In this document: piece after piece, positions 61,307 through 64,000 of the stretch
Numbering within the stretch: the stretch's first letter is position 1
Layout: each line of letters starts with the position of its first letter
Origin: Nitrospira sp.
Lineage (GTDB): Bacteria; Nitrospirota; Nitrospiria; Nitrospirales; Nitrospiraceae
Length of the DNA stretch: 64,000 bases
Assembly (NCBI GenBank): GCA_020853775.1
Contig: JADYYH010000012.1
Coordinates: forward strand, 1 to 64,000
Reading direction: 5' to 3'
Translations under genes and position numbers: made by a program
The notes under the pieces: model-generated
What the model saw: only the letters and a program-made list of their open reading frames with translations
Told to the model about the DNA's origin: nothing
Database searches by the model: none

Positions 61307-61773
61307 GGCAGTACTCCGTAAGATGCTGAATGTTTCTCGACAATCGGTCGATTTCTGGTAACCTACAGTGTGTCGGCGTCACTAGTAATGCTACATAATA
61401 CTTTCGAGGTAGTCAAATGATACCTTGGAGGGGGCGGTCCGTACATCATTGGTATTGTCCAGTGAGACCATTGATTCTATACTTCAAAACAGTGCTGAAC
61501 TTCTTTAGTATAAGAACAGCTTTTGATTCGTCCGTAATTGTCCATTCCTCACAGTTCATCGTTCTTTAGAAGGCATACATTACCCTGAGTCCCATAGCTG
61601 TCCTGGTTGTTTGTGTAAATTAAACAGATGGTTATGTATGCCACGGCATTAACTTTGGGTGATCTGTGTGTCACCGACGATTAACAGGCTCTGTTCAGGT
61701 GCAGTGCATGGATTTGGGAACAATATTTAATTGCTGCTAAGGGGCAACTGGAATTCTTTCAGGAGAACAAGTC
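61307..61773. other. 467-bp AT-rich divergent promoter region of the polysaccharide export locus
   Basis: This region lies between the regulator and the first Wza-like gene. It is markedly AT-rich compared with its neighbours and should contain the promoters for both directions. I examined it for sigma-54 type GG-N10-GC elements and saw none with the right spacing. No gene is supported inside. Confidence 0.45.
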
Positions 61774-62475
61774 ATGAAAGCTAAGGTCTTGTTTGGCGTA
61801 ATGATGCTTGCTGGAAGTTGTGTCACTGTGGCATTTGCCGGCCAGTTTGATCAGGTCCCCAAGGTGAGTTTGGTGGCGGGGGCTCCTGCCACGGCACCCT
61901 CTTCAGGGATGCGCCATGGGGGAGACGGAGCGGAGAAGTCTTCGTTGACCGTCACGCCGGATTACATTATGGGTCCCGAAGATGTTCTTGAAATTACCGT
62001 GTGGAAAAATGCGGACCTCTCGAAGCAAGTTCAGGTTCGGCCTGACGGTAGAATTTCTCTTCCCCTGATTGGTGACGTTTCAGCTGTAGGACGGACTGCT
62101 GCACAGCTAACGGAAGAAATCTCTGCACGCTTAAAGTCTTATATGGAGAACCCCACAGTTTCCATTCTGGTTCGCGAAGTGAATAGCTATCAAATCTACG
62201 TCCTGGGGGAGGTGAACGCGCCGGGGAAGTACCCACTGAAAAGCAAGACCACCCTATTGCAGGCCATAACCATAGCTCATGGATTTACCCAAGTGGCCGC
62301 CCGTAACAAGATCGTGGTTTTTAGATTTGGAAAAGATGGCGAGGGGCTGAACAAAATTAAAGCCAGTTATGACGATATCGTCTTGAGGGATGGGTCGGAT
62401 CAAAACATCGAACTCAAGCCGGGAGATCAGATCGTGGTGCCATCCGAAACTATGGTCGTATTGCCATCCAGATAA
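61774..62475 (+). CDS. Polysaccharide export (Wza-like) periplasmic protein 1
   Basis: The 233-residue protein starts with a signal peptide (MKAKVLFGVMMLAGSCVTVA, cleavage near FAG). The polysaccharide-export domain begins at MGPEDVLEITVWKNADLSKQ (about residues 66-85), followed by VQVRPDGRISLPLIGDVSAV, then an SLBB domain with YQIYVLGEVNAPGKYPLKSK (about 148-167). Such proteins form the outer-membrane channel for capsular or exopolysaccharide. No lipobox is apparent, unlike the second copy, so it may stay periplasmic. The ATG at 61774 has an AGGAG ribosome-binding site. The next paralogue follows 60 bases downstream. Confidence 0.93.
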   Translation: MKAKVLFGVMMLAGSCVTVAFAGQFDQVPKVSLVAGAPATAPSSGMRHGGDGAEKSSLTVTPDYIMGPEDVLEITVWKNADLSKQVQVRPDGRISLPLIGDVSAVGRTAAQLTEEISARLKSYMENPTVSILVREVNSYQIYVLGEVNAPGKYPLKSKTTLLQAITIAHGFTQVAARNKIVVFRFGKDGEGLNKIKASYDDIVLRDGSDQNIELKPGDQIVVPSETMVVLPSR

Positions 62476-62535
62476 TTGGCGGTCATCGAGTAGGCCGACG
62501 ACATTTCGTATCGACGAGCCAAAGGAGTTAGGAAA

Positions 62536-63159
62536 GTGAAAACTTTCGGTTGCAGACGGTTACGGGGGGGGGTATGTATTGTTTTCAGTGTGCTTCTCAC
62601 TCTCCCTGGATGTTGGATAGGCAATGAGCAAATAGACTTTAACGTTACCTATATCCCACCGAACGAGTTTTTGTTAGGCCCTGAAGATGTACTTGTTGTA
62701 AATGTATGGAGAAACCAGGAGCTTTCACGGGAGGTCATTATACGACCCGATGGAAAGATTTCCATGCCATTGATCGGAGACGTTCAGGCGGCAGGCATGA
62801 CATCCAATGTCTTGGCGAAGCGAATCGCTGATGGTCTGGCTGAGTTCATGTCAAATCCCACCGTTTCAGTTCAGGTTAAAGAGGTCAATAGCTACTACGT
62901 GTATGTTCTCGGAGAGGTCTCGAAGCCAGGTAAGGTTCCCTTAAAATCGTATGCTACAGTTTTGCAAGGCATATCATTAGCCGGCGGCTTTACGACGTTT
63001 GCCTCGAGAAATAAGATTCATGTATTGCGGGTCGTCCCAAATGGCCAAGGTCAACCAAAGCAGGTCCAGATCCCGGTTCCCTATGAAGACATTTTGCAAG
63101 GTAAGAATTCGGAGGGAAATTTTTTCCTCAAGGCTGGTGATGTCATTGTTGTGCCGTGA
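62536..63159 (+). CDS. Polysaccharide export (Wza-like) lipoprotein 2
   Basis: The 207-residue product begins with a lipoprotein signal ending LLTLPGCW, so Cys at about residue 26 is probably lipid-modified and the protein is anchored in the outer membrane. The export domain has LLGPEDVLVVNVWRNQELSR and IIRPDGKISMPLIGDVQAAG; the SLBB-like part has YYVYVLGEVSKPGKVPLKSY. The start is a GTG at 62536 preceded by GGAG. It is a paralogue of the preceding gene with the same domain plan. Together they likely form a translocation channel for the same polymer. A barrel gene follows seven bases downstream. Confidence 0.93.
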   Translation: MKTFGCRRLRGGVCIVFSVLLTLPGCWIGNEQIDFNVTYIPPNEFLLGPEDVLVVNVWRNQELSREVIIRPDGKISMPLIGDVQAAGMTSNVLAKRIADGLAEFMSNPTVSVQVKEVNSYYVYVLGEVSKPGKVPLKSYATVLQGISLAGGFTTFASRNKIHVLRVVPNGQGQPKQVQIPVPYEDILQGKNSEGNFFLKAGDVIVVP

Positions 63160-63166
63160 TCAGTTT

Positions 63167-64000
63167 TTGAGGGTCGGTAAATTTGCACTACTGAGTTTGG
63201 CACTAGTTTTTGTGTCTGACTGGCACGTGCCAAAATCTTTGGCTCAGCAAATACGTATCGTGCCATCAATTTCGGTTCTTGAGCAATACGACAGTAACGT
63301 GTTCTTTACTCCGAAATCTCAGTTGCCGGCAGGGACAAAGGCCGATGATCTTATTACCACGCTCACGCCTCAGCTGAACTTCATGCAGAACACTAACCTG
63401 GTAAAGGCGAATCTCTCCCTGGGAGCAGTTGTTCAGAAGTTTGCACATAATTCCGAACTCGATAACGTGGGGTTTAACGCATCGACCGGAATTGATCTCT
63501 CTCAGGCCGTAAATAGAGTTTTGCCACGGATGACAGCGTTACGCGTATTTGGAACATATCGGTATAGTCCATCGACTCCAGCCTTCGGTGCTGGCGGTCT
63601 TGGGGGAGGAGTTGGAGGCGGCGGAGGGTTCGGGATGGGTGGTGTTGGCATTTCCGGACCGGTTGATTCTGGCCTTCTTACGCAACGCATTCGGACCACT
63701 ATGTATAGTGTTGGTTTGGCCGATTCGTATTCACTTTCCCCGACTACAAACTTCCAGACCACCTACATGTATTCGCAGCTGAGTTTTGGCGGTTCGTATA
63801 CGCCGACTTCTGCGACTGCAGGTCAATCATCGCAAACGGTATTTGACACAAGTACACATTCCATTACAGCGGGTCCGTCATCGAGAATCACCGCCATCGA
63901 CACGTTGACGGTGAAGTATATGTTTACTCAAACTTCGCAGGCGCAGTTTGGCAATTATACGACGCATGGTGGAACTGTCGGATGGGGGCGTGCCTGGACA
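63167..64000 (+). CDS. Outer-membrane beta-barrel protein of the polysaccharide locus, truncated by the window
   Basis: The frame is open from a TTG at 63167 to the window end (278 codons). The first 26 residues (MRVGKFALLSLALVFVSDWH then VPKSLAQ) form a signal peptide; the next segment IVPSISVLEQYDSNVFFTPK is the start of alternating strand patterns of a large outer-membrane barrel. The family resembles barrel proteins associated with exopolysaccharide or PEP-CTERM systems (TIGR03016-like); I give this only as resemblance. A Gly-rich loop (GAGGLGGGVGGGGGFGMGGV, about residues 143-162) is unusual. No strong ribosome-binding site is seen; translation may be coupled to the gene upstream. An alternative TTG lies at 63149. 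Confidence 0.75.
   Translation, partial: MRVGKFALLSLALVFVSDWHVPKSLAQQIRIVPSISVLEQYDSNVFFTPKSQLPAGTKADDLITTLTPQLNFMQNTNLVKANLSLGAVVQKFAHNSELDNVGFNASTGIDLSQAVNRVLPRMTALRVFGTYRYSPSTPAFGAGGLGGGVGGGGGFGMGGVGISGPVDSGLLTQRIRTTMYSVGLADSYSLSPTTNFQTTYMYSQLSFGGSYTPTSATAGQSSQTVFDTSTHSITAGPSSRITAIDTLTVKYMFTQTSQAQFGNYTTHGGTVGWGRAWT

Overview
The window looks like one chromosomal stretch of a Gram-negative, moderately high-GC bacterium. Supporting features are a Wza-type polysaccharide exporter, lipoproteins and an outer-membrane barrel, together with the glmU-glmS-gatC-panD-gatA-gatB-eno-ftsB-era-mgtE-recO gene string. The gene order and protein flavour fit Nitrospira (Nitrospirota); that assignment is inference from memory, not from a search. 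No tRNA, rRNA, CRISPR array or prophage structural gene was seen.

Layout. (1) Bases 1-3300 hold the start of a leftward gene cut by the window edge, a HigB/HigA-type toxin-antitoxin pair, two small unknown genes and a hemerythrin-like protein. (2) Bases 3304-25509 hold the most unusual part: eight tightly packed leftward genes covering about 22 kb. In transcription order they encode a two-HKD phospholipase D-like protein, a giant DUF6603-type protein, a subtilisin-like protease with a prodomain and a carbohydrate-binding-like insert, a second DUF6603-type protein, and four proteins of unknown function (870, 269, 1772 and 574 aa), the 269-aa one being almost pure coiled coil. None has a Sec signal peptide. 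The two DUF6603-type genes share a 1.74-kb nearly identical, indel-free 3' half joined to unrelated 5' halves. (3) Bases 25.5-31 kb are scrambled accessory DNA: a RAYT (REP-associated tyrosine transposase) element bounded by perfect 21-bp inverted repeats plus a remnant of it, a DUF2141/methyltransferase pair, and a run of intact and decayed toxin-antitoxin genes. (4) Bases 31-57 kb are mostly housekeeping: PAP2 phosphatase, CobW-type GTPase, cation efflux, FtsH, then tmk-holB-metG leftward, and a long rightward series from DUF502 through glmU, glmS, gatC, panD, gatA, gatB, eno, ftsB, era, mgtE, recO and glgA. (5) Bases 57.6-64 kb hold a phosphonate pathway start (PEP mutase fused to a nucleotidyltransferase, then phosphonopyruvate decarboxylase), a LuxR-type regulator, and the beginning of an exopolysaccharide export locus with two Wza-like proteins and an outer-membrane barrel that runs off the window.

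How the parts may work together. The housekeeping block links amino-sugar supply (GlmU, GlmS), Glu-tRNA(Gln)/Asp-tRNA(Asn) amidation (GatCAB), pantothenate (PanD) and cell division (FtsB). The phosphonate genes sit next to polysaccharide export and may feed a phosphonate-decorated surface polymer. The 22-kb module behaves as one transcription unit of coordinated, apparently cytoplasmic large proteins with two hydrolytic enzymes (phospholipase D and protease). I know of no described system with this composition, and it is the main candidate for an undescribed system here.
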